64,000 nt of DNA from Zingiber officinale (GCF_018446385.1 NC_055990.1:137900996-137964995); one strand, 5' to 3'. Positions 32,855-46,654 are shown, counted from the first letter of the stretch. Notes: a model not told the origin generated them from the sequence alone. Translations and numbers: made by a program.

Positions 32855-35632
32855 TGTTGGTTAGTCCTAGGAAGATCTTACCGGTTCCAGTGTACAAAAA
32901 TTTTGTACAAGTGTCGAACCTATCCTAATAACCTATTGTGTTCTTTAGAAATTAAATTTAGAATCGCAAACGGAACTTAACATTATTGATTCCAAATTTA
33001 ACTTATCTGTTCTTAATGGTTTAGACTTGGATCGCAAACGATACTTAACATTATTGATCCAAATCCACCTACGTTATAAATTCAATTAAATATTAATTTC
33101 AGAAATCAGCTTCCAGGTTAAACCTGGCGAGACACTAGATCTTCTTGGATATGGGAGCAACCACCACTTCCTAGACAAAGCCTTTCAATGAAATCTAATA
33201 TTTAATTTTCTTATATAACCCTATGTTTAACCAAAAGGAACAATCGAATCACAAATTCGAAAAACAAAAAAAAAACATAAACTTGAATCACAAATTAGAA
33301 ACCTAGAATTATATGCGTCTTGTGTTTGGAATTCATACAAAGAAAAACTAGTATGATGCGGAAAATAATTACTAGTTATACCTTTCTTTGTATGCAACGA
33401 CCTCTTGATCTTCTACCGTATTTCTTTTCTTATCCTGGACGTTGTGTGGGCAACGATCTACCGAGATGAGAATCACCCAAACCCTTTTTCTTCCTCCTTG
33501 CAAGTTTTGGCTAAGCTCCTCTCCTTGAGATGAAGAGTTTCGGCCACCACCACCAAGCTCCAAGAGATGCTAGAAACAAAACCTCCTTTCTCTCCTTCTC
33601 CTCCAAGCAAGATTCGGCCACCACCAAAAAGCTCCAAGGGATGATGCTGCGGGCCACCAAAGAAGAAGAGAAGAGGAGAGAAGCAAGGACTAGGGTCGGC
33701 CACCACCAAGGAAGAGAGGGTGGAAAATAAAATAGAGTTGTTACCCATGAAGGCACCCCTACCCCCTCTTTTATAATCCTTGGTCTTGGCAAATAAGGAA
33801 AGTTTAAATAAACACTTCCTTATTTTCTTTGCCATGAAAAGGAAAATTTAATTAATTAAAACCAATTTCCTTTTCTTAAATCCACATGGTCAACCACCTC
33901 ATTGCTCCAAGCAAGAAAAGTTTTAACACAAAATTAAAACTTCCTAATTTGTTTCTGGAAATTTTAAAATAAAAATTTCTCTAACAATTTTTCCCTTCAT
34001 GGTTGGTTATAAAAGGAATTTTATAAATTAAAATCTCTCTATTAAAACATGTGGACGATTTCTAAAAAGGAAAGTTATCTTTTAAAATTAAAATCTTTCT
34101 CTCAATCTACAAATAAGGAAAGATATTAAATTTTTTCTTAATCTTTTGTAGAAACTTATAAAAGGAAAATTTATAATTTTTAAAACTCTCTTTTAAATCT
34201 TGAACATGGTTACAAAAAAGGAAAGTTTTCTCAAAATTAAACTCTTCCTTTCAATGTACAAATAAGGAAAGATATCAAATCTTTTTTTAATCTTTTGTAG
34301 AGAGCTATAAAAGGAATGATTTATAATTTTAAAACTCTCTTATAAATCATGAACATGGTTACAAAAAAGGAAAGTTTTCTCAAAATTAAAATCTTCCTTT
34401 CAATTTACAAATAAGGAAAGATATCAAATCATTTCTTAATCTTTTGTAGAAAGCTATAAAAGGACAGATTTATAATTTTAAAACTTTCTTTTAAAATCAT
34501 GGAATCCAGATAAGAAAATTTTTTAAAAATTAGAATCCTTTTAATTTGATGTGGCCGGCCATACCAAGTTTGGGTTCAAGCTAGGGCCGACCACACAACT
34601 TGGCTCATCCTATTTGCTTGGCCGGCCCAAGCTTGGGTTTCAAGTTTGCTTGGCCGACCACCTTAGGATGGGTATAAAGGTGGGTATAGGTGGGTATAAT
34701 TCTCTATATACAAGAGGCTACGATAGGGACCCAGAGGAGGAATTGGTTTTGGTCTCCCGATGAAATTAAGCTTCCCGTGTTCGCCCCGAACACCCAACTT
34801 ATTTTCATCAATAATAATTCATACCACTAAAGAATTATTATTGAACTACCGCATCAATCCCAAATTATATTTTCGGCTCTTTCTTATTATAAGTGTGTTA
34901 GTCTCCGTTATGTTTAAGATGTCGAATGCCCACTAATTAAATGAGTTACTGACAACTCACTTTAATTAATATCTTAGTCCAAGAGTAGTACCACTCAACC
35001 TTATCGTCATGTCGGACTAAGTCCACCTACAGGGTTTAACATGACAATCCTTATGAGCTCCTCTTTGGGACATTATCAACCTAGACTACTAGGACATAGT
35101 TTCCTTCTATAATCAACAGCATACGCTATAAGTAATATCATTTTTCAACTTATCGAGCCTATTGATTTATCGAGCTGAATCTCACCCTTTGATAAGTCAA
35201 AGAAATAAATACTAAACATATGTGCTTGTTATTATATTAGGATTAAGAGCACACACTTCCACAATAACTAAGGTCTTGTTCTTTTATTAAGTCAGTATAA
35301 AAAGAACTTACCTTAAATGGTCTTGCTTAATACACTCAGAGTGTACTAGTGTAATTTATCAGTCAAGATAAACTAATACCTAATTACACTATGACTATTC
35401 CAATGGTTTATTCCTTTCCATCTCAGTCGTGATCTACTGTTTATAATTTATAAGAAATTGATAACATGATTTTCTGTGTGTGACATCACACACCATATTA
35501 TCTACAATATGAATTAATCGAACAACTACACTTAACTTATAAATGTAGATATTTGACCAATATGATTCTTATTTCTAAGTAAATGTTTATACAAAAAGCT
35601 AGGCTTTTAGTATACATTCCAACAATCTCCCA
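32855..35632 (-). repeat. 3' LTR of element 2
   Basis: 2778 bp. Contains about three tandem units of about 136 bp between 34080 and 34500 (marker TAAGGAAAGATAT). Short frames at 33372-33835 are repeated in the other LTR and are not genes. Confidence 0.9.
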
Positions 35633-38600
35633 CTTATACTAAAAGACTATGCTGCTATATATCCTGCCATACATCTGATTGTCATCCCTTCAACATGCCC
35701 ATCAAAAGCTCTTGCCTTAAGGGCCTTAGTGAAAGGATCTCCCAGGTTATCACCTGATGCATTCTAGGCGGCAACAACTTCTCCTCGTTATACGATGTCT
35801 CGTATTGGGTGGTACTTGCGCTCTATTGTGTTACTTGCCTTATGGACTTATTGTTTCTTCGAGTTTGCTACTGCACCACTATTATTACAATAAACTGTAA
35901 TAATTTTTGGGCAAACCAGAAATCATGTCTAAGTGTATCATGAAGTTTCTGAGCCATTCAGCTTCTATGGTGGAATCCGAAAAGCACCTATACTCTCTTC
36001 CATTGTTATGGCTTCACTTCCTAAAGTAAACACAAAACCCCGAGGTCGACTTACTATTATCCCTATCTAATTGGAAGTCAAAATCCATGTAACCTTCAGA
36101 GAGCAAATTATTTGCTTGATAAACCATCATATAATCTCTAGTCCTTCTCAAGTACTTTAATATATGCTTAACAGCAGTCTAATGTCCCAGTCTAGGGTTA
36201 CTTTTGATATCTGCTAACCATGCCCACGGCAAAGTAGATATCCGGTCTCGTGCATAGCATACATTAGGCTTCCGATAGCCGAAGTATAAGGAACTGCCTT
36301 CATGTCCTCTATCTCCTTTAATGTCTTCGGAGACATCTCTTTAGATAAAGTTACTTCATGTCTAAAAGGTAGAAAACCTTTCTTGGAGTCTTGCATGCTA
36401 AAACGAGCTAGGATCGTATCGATATATGAAGCTTGGGATAATCATAATATTCTTTTCTTACGATCCTTTATTACTTTGATCCCAAGAATATGTGCATCCT
36501 GCCAAGTCCTTTATATCGAATTGTTTGGACAACCATACCCTTACTTCCGACAACACATTGATATTGTTTCCAACTACCAAATATGTCATCTACGTATAGT
36601 ACATGAAATACCACCACGTTTCCATCACACTTCTTGTATACACAAGACTCATCCGGACACTGAATAAATCCATAGGTCTGGATTACTTCATTAAACTGGA
36701 TATTCCAAGACCTTGAAGCTTTGCTTCAGTTCATAAATAGACCGATTAAGCTTACATACTAGATGCTCTTTGCCCTTCGCAATGAACCCCTCTTGTTACT
36801 TCATATGGATACTTTCTTCAAGACTTCCATTAAGGAAAGCTGTTTTTAACATCTATTTGTCAAATCTCATAATCCATATGAGCAGCAATAGATAAAAGAA
36901 TCCGGATAGACTTAAGCATGACTACCGGTGAAAAAGTTTCCTTTTTCAACAAGCCTTGCTTTGAAAGTTTCCATCTTCCCATCTATCCCTATTTTCCTAT
37001 TGTAGACCTATTTGCACCCAATGACTTTTACACCATTTGGTGGTTCTATAAGCCCCCAGACTCTATTAGAATACATAGATTCTATTTCAGTATTCATTGC
37101 TCTTTGCCAAGATGCTGCATCTTTATCTTGGAGTGCTTCATCATATATCCGGGGATCAGGTCCATGTTCACCAAGGATCAAGTCTAAAGACTCTCTCAAA
37201 ACATGAATCTTTCAGGTTGCCTAACAACCCTCCCACTACGACGAGGTACTTTGTGCAATTATGTATCATTTGTGATACGTGTTGTAATTTCTTATGATAT
37301 TTCATCTTGTACAGTTAGTACTAGATTAGACGTGTCCTAATTATTTCCTGAAGAACAAATTTACTTATAGGCTTGTGGTTTATTATATAGTCCTCTTCTA
37401 AAAATCGGGCATTGGTGCTTACAATGACCTTCTGATTTTTAAGGACTATAAATCTCCTTTCATTTCTCTAGGATAACCCACAAACAAGTGAACTCCTATC
37501 CAACTTATCAGTGTCTCCCTTCAACACATGTGCTGGACTACCCCAAATCCGAATATGTTTTAGACTAGGCTTACACCCATTCTACAATTCTATGGGAGTA
37601 GAGGGTTCTGATTTTAGAAGGTACTATGTTCACTTCTGTTTTCAGAGTATATCCTCAAAACGAATTTAGTAATTCTGAATAACTCATCATTGATCTAACT
37701 ATTTCCATAAGAGTCATATTCCTTCAATATACTACACCATTCTATTGAGGTGTACCAGGTGCAGTCAGTTGGGATTGAATCCCGACTTCTGATAAGTGAC
37801 TCCTAGACTCTCCTAAGAGGTCCTTGCCACTACGATCTCACCATAGTGTCTTGATACTTTTACCTTGACGTTTCTCCACATCAGCCTTGTACTCTTTGAA
37901 CTTATCAAAGCATTTAGACTCGCGGCGCATCAAGTAAATATACCCGTATCTTGAATAGTCGTATATAAAAGAGACGAAATATTCGGAACCACCTCTTGCC
38001 TAGATAGTCATAGGTCCACACAAATCAGAATGAATCAATCCCAATACATCTTTGGCTCTATACCCCTTAGACTTAAAAAACCTCTTGGTCATTCTTCCTT
38101 CCAAGTAAGACTCGTAGGTTGAAAGTTTTCCACCACCAATGAACCCAAAGGTTCATTGGCTATTATCCTTTGAATCCTACTCAAGTCAATATGACCTAGC
38201 CTTATATGCCAAAGATATGATTGGTTCATTTCCGAAGGTTGCTTTCTCTTATTAGAGTTAGAAGATGTGTTATTAATTTCCATTTGTTGCATCGTGGGAG
38301 TTATTGGATTATAAATTGTCAACCAACGTATCAGAACAGATAACTTCCCTATTATTCTTGATAACAACTTTGTTATCAAAAGAGATAGAATATCAAGTTC
38401 TTTGATAGTTTAGAAATCGAAATCAAATTCTTTCTAAACTTGGTACGTAAAGATAATTTCTCAAAATCCATATTTTATTCCTATCAGAGGATAAACATCT
38501 CCCACTACAACAGCTACTATTTTTGCAGTAGTGTCTATGTAGGCAGTGTTTTCCCTTTCATATAGTTGTCGAGTTTCCTGGAACCCTGCAATGAATTGCA

Positions 38601-39551
38601 GACATGATCAATGGCTCCTCGTATCTACACACCAGGTATCGGTAGATAACACCACTAAACATATTTCAACAACTAATGAATAAAATACACCTATATTGTT
38701 CTTAGTTCTGAGAGGACAGTTCATCTTAATGTCCAAGTCTTATTTCCAATCATTAAAATTGGGACAACTAAGCCTATTCTATAGTATAACAACTAGGAGA
38801 TTGACAAACATTTGAAATCCTAAGAATCCCAAAAATATTTGGTCAAGACCAACACCTTAAAATCTCCGTGAATTTTGTATGCCACGATAGTGTGGACGTA
38901 TACAAAATCAAAGAGGTGATTTTATCCATTAATTTTATTATCTCGTCAACCTAACTTTATGACAAATAAAATTAATAGTTGGTCTATCTATGATCAAATA
39001 TTTAGTCAAAACTTTGAATTTAAAATAATATTGATTTCTCAAAACAATATCATTTAAATTCACCAACACCTCAAACACCGTGAATTTTGTATGCCACATT
39101 AGTGTGGACGTATATAAATTCAAACATTTGTAAGAGAAGGGTCTTACCCATTAATTATCTTGTCAACCTTATATTACCTCAAACACCATGAATTTTGTAT
39201 GTCACGTTAGTGTGGACGTATACAAATTCAATTATTTGTAAGAGAAGGTTTTACCCATTTTATTTTGTCAACCTAACTTTATGACAAATAAAATTACCTC
39301 AAACATAGTGAATTTTGTATGCCACGTTAGTGTGGACGTATACAAATTCAAACATTTGTAAGAGGGGGTTTCACCTAGCTTTATGACAAATTAATAGTTG
39401 GGTTTCCTTTGGTCACACAAAACAATAGCAGTGACTCCGTTGGGGAGGATACTATTGAATGTGTCTAAGTGTATACCATTATTTGATACTTAGTCTATTA
39501 AATAGGATTGTGCCCCTTCAGTTGGAGAAAATCACATACTCCTAAATAATT
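35633..39551 (-). pseudogene. Copia pol pseudogene (RNase H side to gag-pre-integrase)
   Basis: Minus-strand fragments in Copia order: a gag-pre-integrase piece at 38379-38089 (LWHIRLGHIDLSRIQRI), the reverse transcriptase start at 37199-37008 (DEALQDKDAASWQRAMNTEI, then a GVKVIGCK end), and the RT C-terminus at 36396-36214 (SKEMSPKTLKEIEDMKAVPY, then SAIGSLMYA). Integrase remains lie between the first two. The right part of this stretch, 38860-39380, has four diverged copies of a segment with TGAATTTTGTATGCCAC and GTGTGGACGTATA. Frames are broken throughout. Confidence 0.82.
38860..39380. repeat. Tandem-like repeat inside element 2 (four copies, about 110-210 bp spacing)
   Basis: Copies start near 38868, 39083, 39189 and 39309; each carries GTGAATTTTGTATG, CACGTTAGTGTGGACGTATA and a following TTTACCCATTAATTTT-type stretch. 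Confidence 0.7.
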
Positions 39552-42258
39552 TGTAACACCTCACCCTCCTCACTACTGGTCTGTGAGGGTGGAGCGCTAC
39601 TGGACTACTGACTTATCTTAACTATGTTGCTCACATGTAAATATAAGTATGTAACAGCGGAAAACATAAATAACTCATCTATACATACTATTCAAGCTTA
39701 TGTTCACATTTAAATCTATACATCAATCTGAACATGCTAAACAAAATATATATTAATTTGATCATGCATGCAACAATAATACCACTCAAATAATGAAACT
39801 AATGTTCATAACAATTAAAGGGAAGAGTTCTAAAACATAAAATCTTCATTACAAAATCTTAATGAACTTTAAACTAATTCCCAAGGCTTCCATAGTCCAA
39901 ACATCACACATCCATCCGCACCTCCTTGTCGCCTTCCTTCGCTATAGCTTTTCCTGTCCTTTATCTGCAGTAAGAGGAAAGGAAATGCAACTATAAGAAA
40001 AATTACTTAGTAAGCGCTATCTAACTCACAAAACTCGAATATGCATCTGAATAAGAATAAATCTAAAACTGAATGCTTTAAAGGAAATACTACACATGCT
40101 TATCTAATAGCAAAAGAATCAAACATACTGAAATGTTAAACATGTAAAGCTGCTCACGCTCATTTAACAACGGTATGAAATTCTAAATAACATGCTAGCA
40201 TAAAAGAAACTAAACTTGCTGAATTTTAAACTTATGTGAAGCTTATTTCACTTGTTTAAAATTTATACTTTAGTACTTGAAAATAACAATCTTTTCTTTC
40301 TTGGGCCCAGGCGTAGTACCATTGCGCGCTCCCTAATAGAACTGAGGTAGCGAGCCACCAGTCCTACGAGGGTAAAGATCTCGGTCTTACCAGGGCCGAG
40401 ACCTTGGAAACGGTCACTTGGATTTGTTTAACGCCAAACTCGGAAGTCGGGTACTAGCCTTCTCAAGTAAAATACTTATATTTGTTAATACTTCTAATAA
40501 AAGAATGCTTCTTTAAGAATTGAAATGTTTAAACAAATTCTAACATTGAAATGCTTAAACAAAAATCTGCATACAGAGCTTTAACAAAAAATCTGCATGC
40601 AAAGCTTAACAAAAATTTGCATACAAGCTCAACAAAAATCTGCATACTAACTTAACAAAAATCTGCATACTATGCTAATTAAAATTCTGCATACTATACT
40701 AACAAAATTCTTCACTTGTAAGCTTAATAAAATCTGCACTTGTAAGCTTAATAAAATCTGCACTTGTAAACTTAATAAAATCTGCATTATAAGCTTAATA
40801 AAATCTGCACTTGTAAGCTTAATAAAATCTACACTTGTAAGCTTAATAAAATCTGCATTGCAACTAGTACAGGATTTGCTACTGGAAACCAACAAAAGAA
40901 CAATAATGATTCCTCATGCTCAATGCCACGACAAGGAAACAAAAGAAACCAAAAACGCTACTCATAGCCATTCAAAACTAAAACCCGCTGAAGCTTGAAA
41001 CCTGTATAAAACTTATTCAAAACTTATACTTTTATAAAGCAATAGAGATCAAGTCTGCAGGTCTAATTACACCACTAAGGGATCTAACTGAATGCTCCCA
41101 AAACCCAACAGTAAGGAAACAAGCATTAAGGTAACAGAATCCAAACCATTAAGGTAACAACATTAAGGACCGAACATATCCTTTCTATGTTCACGCCCAT
41201 TAATCCCAGCAGCAACAATGAAACTAATTTACATGCTCCAAATTAATCTAACACATTCTATGTTCATTGCCTAGCAACAACATCCGAAACCTGCAAGGCT
41301 CTATATGAACCGAACATGCCAATTAAGGTAACAAGTAGAAAGGTCTAATTTGAAATCAGAATATCAATCACAAGGCCTGAAGAGAATCCAAACTGCCTTC
41401 TTATCCTACACAATTTACATTCTTCCTTTGAGAATCACGGCAGCAACATCAAAACAATTCCTCCTTACAAACATGCTTCGAAAATCAAGAACAAGAAGCT
41501 AACATGAATCCGAAACAACTCTACTGCAGGTGAGGAAGCACTTACCTTTGTTCTTGGACTTACAACTGAAATTGCTTCAAGGGCTTCGGAGAAACTCAAG
41601 CTCTCGTCAACTTCTTCACATCCACTTGTTCTCCTCGACAAGGTGATCACGATGGTGGAGAAACCTCTCGGAGCTCACCCTAGGCTGGTCGCCAGAGAGA
41701 AGCCCTAACTCGGCTTCGTTTTCGCCCAAGCACAGAACGACGCTGCTCGAAATCGGGATCGGGAGAAGGTATTCCCTCTTCTCCTTTACTTAACCCTTTT
41801 TATACTTAGGTATTTTCCGATTCTGTTATGGCTTAAGATCAATTTGTTATTAATTTGTTCACAAATCACCTGTTGAACGCTTGGCTACCGCGGTTTGCCT
41901 AAGTCTTGGATCGGGTCGGAGGTCGCGGGTTCGAATCTCGGCCGAAACTCTTTTATACTTAATATTTTCTATTTTCTATTACTGCTTAAGTTTATTTCAC
42001 TATATATTTAATCAGCACGGCCCTGCTGGGTTCCTAGTTATCCAAGACAACTTAAGGCTTTGCTTAACCGGGGGTCTCCGGTTCAAACCTCGGCTCAACC
42101 TCTTTATTTTTACAACTTGTTTCTTTTGGTAAAAATACCAAACGAACTCCAAAAATTACATAAAAATACTCTAAAAATCTCTAGAATATTTCTAAAGTAT
42201 CTCTAAATATTTTTTAATTACTATTAGGACTCGGAATGAGGAAATTTGGGTTGTTATA
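39552..42258 (-). repeat. 3' LTR of the Ty3/gypsy element
   Basis: 2707 bp. Includes a 24-bp tandem array at about 40690-40870 (unit near CACTTGTAAGCTTAATAAAATCTG) and two tRNA-like box B motifs (GGGTTCGAATCTCGG at about 41927, CCGGTTCAAACCTCGG at about 42069). Confidence 0.92.
40690..40870. repeat. 24-bp minisatellite within the LTR, about 8 units
   Basis: Units vary around AGCTTAATAAAATCTGCACT; the matching array in the other LTR is at about 45065-45245. A looser AACAAAAATCTGCATAC repeat precedes it. Confidence 0.85.
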
Positions 42259-42399
42259 ATTCCCCACACCTTATAAAAAGTTCATCCTCGAACTTAGAAT
42301 AACTCCAGATATCTCTGTCTCATACTGTCCTTACACTCCCAAGTAGTTTCCTCGCACTTCTGATGTCAAATGACCTCCACTAGTGGTACTTCTTTTGTT

Positions 42400-42720
42400 C
42401 CTTAGTCTCTTAACTTCTTGATCCACTATCACTCATATCGCATCGTGCTCATTAGTGGTCCTTGGAAGACCTGTTATAAAGTCCTTGGAGGTCGCAGGTG
42501 CATTAGTCACACCAAATGGCATGACTACAAATTCGTAGTGTCCATATCTGGTCCTAGAAACTGTTCTGGGTGTATCACTTCCTCCCACTTTCAACTGATG
42601 GTACCCAGAGCGCAGGTCTATTTTAGAGAATACTATTATCCCCCCTTTAGCTGATCAAATAGGTCATCTATCCTGGGAAGTGGGTACTTGTCCTTAACTG
42701 TTACTTTGTTCAGCGCTCTA
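42400..42720 (-). pseudogene. Ty3/gypsy reverse transcriptase fragment
   Basis: Minus-strand remains include [20 protein letters not shown], then FDQLKGG, and a [16 protein letters not shown] piece in a shifted frame. A protease-end motif (QDFDVILDI) is fused directly before RALNK, so the region between protease and RT palm has been deleted. Confidence 0.72.
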
Positions 42721-42818
42721 AAATATATGTCCAGAATGACATCGAAATCTTGCATCGTAAGGACTACTAGATTGACATATGGCTCTCGGTCTGAAATTCT
42801 GACTGGTACAACCTGAAG

Positions 42819-43238
42819 TCACTGGTTGGACTCCACGACTTCCCCAGAAGGTAGAGTTGTTAAGAACTTGGAGTTCATGCTCTCTGTAGGTACCCGAAGC
42901 TCTTTGTCAAAGGGTACTGATATAAAAGAATGGGCCGCCCCGGTATCAAACAGTACAGTAGCTAAATGCTGAAAGATAACTACTTGACCTGTTACGACCG
43001 TGGAGGCACTAGCAGCTTCCTCTTTAGTGAGGGAGAATACTCTGGCACTGGCTAGAACTGGTGGGGCTTCCAACCTCCCTTGACTGAGCTGGGGTCCGTC
43101 CAGAGTTACAGGCATGTAGTGTAACTGAGGCCTGCTCCCGTATGGCTCTGCCTGTTGTTGAGGTGCCTTAAACTTGTTAGGACACGCTTTAGCCAGATGT
43201 CCCTCTTGACCACATGAATAACATCCAGTCATACCCAA
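42819..43238 (-). pseudogene. Ty3/gypsy gag zinc knuckle plus aspartic protease fragment
   Basis: A 139-codon open stretch on the minus strand. A CCHC knuckle (CYSCGQEGHLAKACP) occurs near residues 6-20 and the retroviral-type protease active site (VLFDTGAAHSFIS) near residues 96-108. The linker between them is normal for gypsy. Upstream gag (43534-43301) is in another frame, and downstream pol is deleted. Confidence 0.8.
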
Positions 43239-43300
43239 AAGACAGGCTCATGGATGTAGTCTCCCACATTTAGGGCAGGGAGGGAACTTGGCCTACTTGT

Positions 43301-43534
43301 CTACTGGACCTCCCTTTTGGCTGCCTCCTGTATTCCATCATTTCCTTTTGTTATTTTTGCCCTTCCAGTTCTGCTTACTTGCTTGAGCTTCTGACTCTCT
43401 GCTGTCTTGTCCTCTATCTTGACTGGCTTGAGTTGCGCTTGTTGTGCCTTGATGCTGTTCAGATAGTGCTCAGCGACTAATGCCCTGCTGACCAGCTCTT
43501 CACTAGTCTGTGGCCGGTGAGTTCCACTACTCAC
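43301..43534 (-). pseudogene. Ty3/gypsy gag fragment upstream of the zinc knuckle
   Basis: Encodes TSEELVSRALVAEHYLNSIK and a Lys-rich tail, typical of the gag segment just before the knuckle. It is offset in frame from 43238-42819. Confidence 0.55.
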
Positions 43535-43925
43535 ATTAAGTGCTATTTTTGGCCTTTCAAAGTAAAATATCTTAATTACTTTTTCTTTAAATGCCTTGGC
43601 ATTTTAACAAACACCTTGTGTGCCAAATTTCCTAAAGTCTTGACTTTGAGATCTACTTAAGGCCTTGGCCTTTTTCTTTCTTTTCTTTATCTTTCTTATA
43701 CTTTTCCTAAACTCAAAATGCTGATAGGGTATTTTTTTTTTCCATATGCATCTATAAGTGAAACTAACTAGGTAATACACAATCATGCATAGAACACAAA
43801 AGAAATCTACACATAAATAATAAAGGAAAAGCATAAAAGAAAGTATAAATACATTCTTACTTGAAGACGACAAGGTTGGTGCTGATGTGTGATGTTGGAG
43901 AATAGTAACTATTCTGATACCAACT

Positions 43926-46654
43926 TGTAACACCCCACCCTCCTCACTACTGGTCTGTGAGGGTGGAGCGCTACTGGACTACTAACTTATCTTAACTATG
44001 CTGCTCACATGTAAATATAAGTATGTAACAGCGGAAAACATAAATAACTCATCTATACATACTACTCAAGCTTATGTTCACATCTAAATCTATACATCAA
44101 TCTGAACATGCTAAACAAAATATATATTAATCTGATCATGCATGCAACAATAATACCACTCAAATAATGAAACTAATGTTCATAACAATTAAAAGGAAGA
44201 GCTCTAAAACATAAAATCTTCATTACAAAATCTTAATAAACTTTAAACTAATTCCCAAGGCTTCCATAGTCCAAACATCACACATCCATTCGCACCTCCT
44301 TGTCGCCTTCCTTCGCTATAGCTTTTCCTTTCCTTTATCTGTAGTAAGAGGAAAGGAAATGCAACTATAAGCAAAATTGCTTAGTAAGAGCTATCTAACT
44401 CACAAAACTCGAATATGCATGTGAATAAGAATAAATCTAAAACTGAATGCTTTAAAGGAAATACTACACATGCTCATCTAATAGCAAAAGAATCAAACAT
44501 ACTGAAATGCTAAACATGTAAAGCTGCTCACACTCATTTAACAATAGTATGAAATTCTAAATAACATGCTAGCATAAAAGAAACTAAACTTGCTGAATTT
44601 TAAACTTATGTGAAGCTTATTTCACTTGTTTAAAATTTATACTTTAGTACTTGAAAATAATAATCTTTTCTTTCTTGGGCCCAGGCGTAGTACCATTGCG
44701 CTCTCCCTAATAGAACTAAGGTAGCGAGCCACCAGTCCTACGAGGGTAAAGACCTCGGTCTTAACAGGGCCGAGACCTCAGAAACGGTCTCCTGGATTTG
44801 TTTAACGATAACCTCGGAAGTCGGGTACTAGCCTTCTCAAGTAAAATACTTATACTTGTTAATACTTCTAATAAAAGAATGCTTCTTTAAAAACTGAAAT
44901 GTTTAAATAAATTCTAACATTGAAATGCTTAAACAAAAATCTGCATACAGAGCTTTAACAAAAAATTTGCATGCAAAGCTTAACAAAAATTTGCATACAA
45001 GCTCAACAAAAATCTGCATACTAACTTAACAAAAATCTGCATACTATGCTAATCAAAATTCTGCATACTATACTAACAAAATTCTGCACTTGTAAGCTTA
45101 ATAAAATTTGCACTTGTAAGCTTAATAAAATCTGCACTTGTAAACTTAATAAAATCTGCATTATAAGCTTAATAAAATCTGCACTTGTAAGCTTAATAAA
45201 ATCTACACTTGTAAGCTTAATAAAATCTGCATTGCAACTAGTACATGATTTGCTACGGGAAACCAACAAAAGAACAATAATGATTCCTCATGCTCAATGC
45301 CACGACAAGGAAACAAAAGAAACCAAAAACGCTACTCATAGCCATTCAAAACTAAAACCTACTGAAGCTTGAAACCTGTATAAAACTTATTCAAAACTTA
45401 TACTTTTATAAAGCAATAGAGATCAAGTCTGCAGGTCTAATTACACCACTAAGGGATCTAACTGAATGCTCCCAAAACCCAACAGTAAGGAAACAAGCAT
45501 TAAGGTAACAGAATCCAAACCATTAATCCAAACCATTAAGGTAACACCATTAAGGACCGAACATATCCTTTCTATATTCACGCCCATTAATCCCAGCAGC
45601 AACAATGAAACTAATTTACATGCTCCAAATTAATCTAACCCATTCTATGTTCATTGCCTAGCAACAAAATCCGAAACCAGCAAGGCTCTATATGAACCGA
45701 ACATGCCAATTAAGGTAACAAGTAGAAAGGTCTAATTCGAAATCAAAATATCAATCACAAGGCTTGAAGAGAATCCAAACTACCTTCTTATCCTACACAA
45801 TTTTCTTTCTTCCTTTGAGAATCATGGCAGCAACATCAAAACAATTCCTCCTTACAAACATGCTTCGAAAATCAAGAACAAGAAACTAACATGAATCCAA
45901 AACAACTCTACTGCAGGTGAGGAAGCACTTACCTTTGTTCTTGGACTTACAACCGAAATTGCTTCAAGGGCTTCGGAGAAACTCAAGCTCTCGTCAACTT
46001 CTTCACATCCACTTGTTCTCCTCAACAAGGTGATCACGATGGTAGAGAAACCTCTCGGAGCTCACCCTAGGCCGGTTGCCGGAGAGAAGCCCTAACTCGG
46101 CTTCGTTTTCACCCAAGCACATAATGGCGCCGCTCGAAATCGGGATCGGGATAAGGTATTCCCTCTTCTCCTTTACTTAACCCTTTTTATACTTAGGTAT
46201 TTTCCGATTCTGTTATGACTTAAGATTAATTCATTATTGATTTGTTCACAAATCACCTGTTGAACGCTTGGCTACCGCGGTTTGCCTAAGTCTTGGATTG
46301 GGTCGGAGGTCGCGGGTTCGAATCTCGGCCGAAACTTTTTTATACTTAATATTTTCTGTTTTCTATTACTGCTTAAATTTATTTCGCTATATATTTAATC
46401 AGCACGGCCCTGCTGGGTTCCTAGTTATCCAAGACAAATTAAGGTTTTGCTTAACCGGAGGTCTCCGGTTCGAACCTCGGCTCAACCTCTTTATTCTTAC
46501 AACTTGTATCTTTTGGTAAAAATACCAAACGAACTCCAAAAATTGAATAAAAATACTCTAAAAATTTTTAAAAATCTCTAGAATATTTCTAAAGCATCTC
46601 TAAATATTTTTAATTACTATTAGGACAAGGAATGAGGAAATTTGGGTTGTTACA
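43926..46654 (-). repeat. 5' LTR of the Ty3/gypsy element
   Basis: 2729 bp, pairs with 39552-42258; it has an extra copy of AATCCAAACCATT near 45525 and keeps the CA end. Confidence 0.92.

Larger units (their letters stand above)
39552..46654 (-). mobile_element. Ty3/gypsy retrotransposon with 2.7-kb LTRs and most of pol deleted
   Basis: LTRs 39552-42258 and 43926-46654 begin TGTAACACC and end TTGTTACA (left copy mutated to TTGTTATA). The target-site duplication TAATT occurs at 39547-39551 and 46655-46659. On the minus strand the primer binding site TGGTATCAGAA lies just inside the right LTR and a purine tract (AAGGTGTGGGGAAT) just inside the left LTR. Only 1.67 kb of internal DNA remains. 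It lies inside the internal region of element 2. Confidence 0.93.

Noticed and set aside
33372..33835. Frames of 60-120 codons on both strands
   Set aside because: They lie inside the 2.8-kb LTR and recur at 47948-48353; no protein family is recognised.
40672..40998. 108-codon frame with a KLNKICTC-like repeat
   Set aside because: It is the 24-bp minisatellite in the Ty3 LTR, repeated at 45046-45372.
41880..41945. Possible tRNA gene (box B GGTTCGAATC)
   Set aside because: No cloverleaf with a paired acceptor stem could be drawn, and the segment is repeated in both LTRs.
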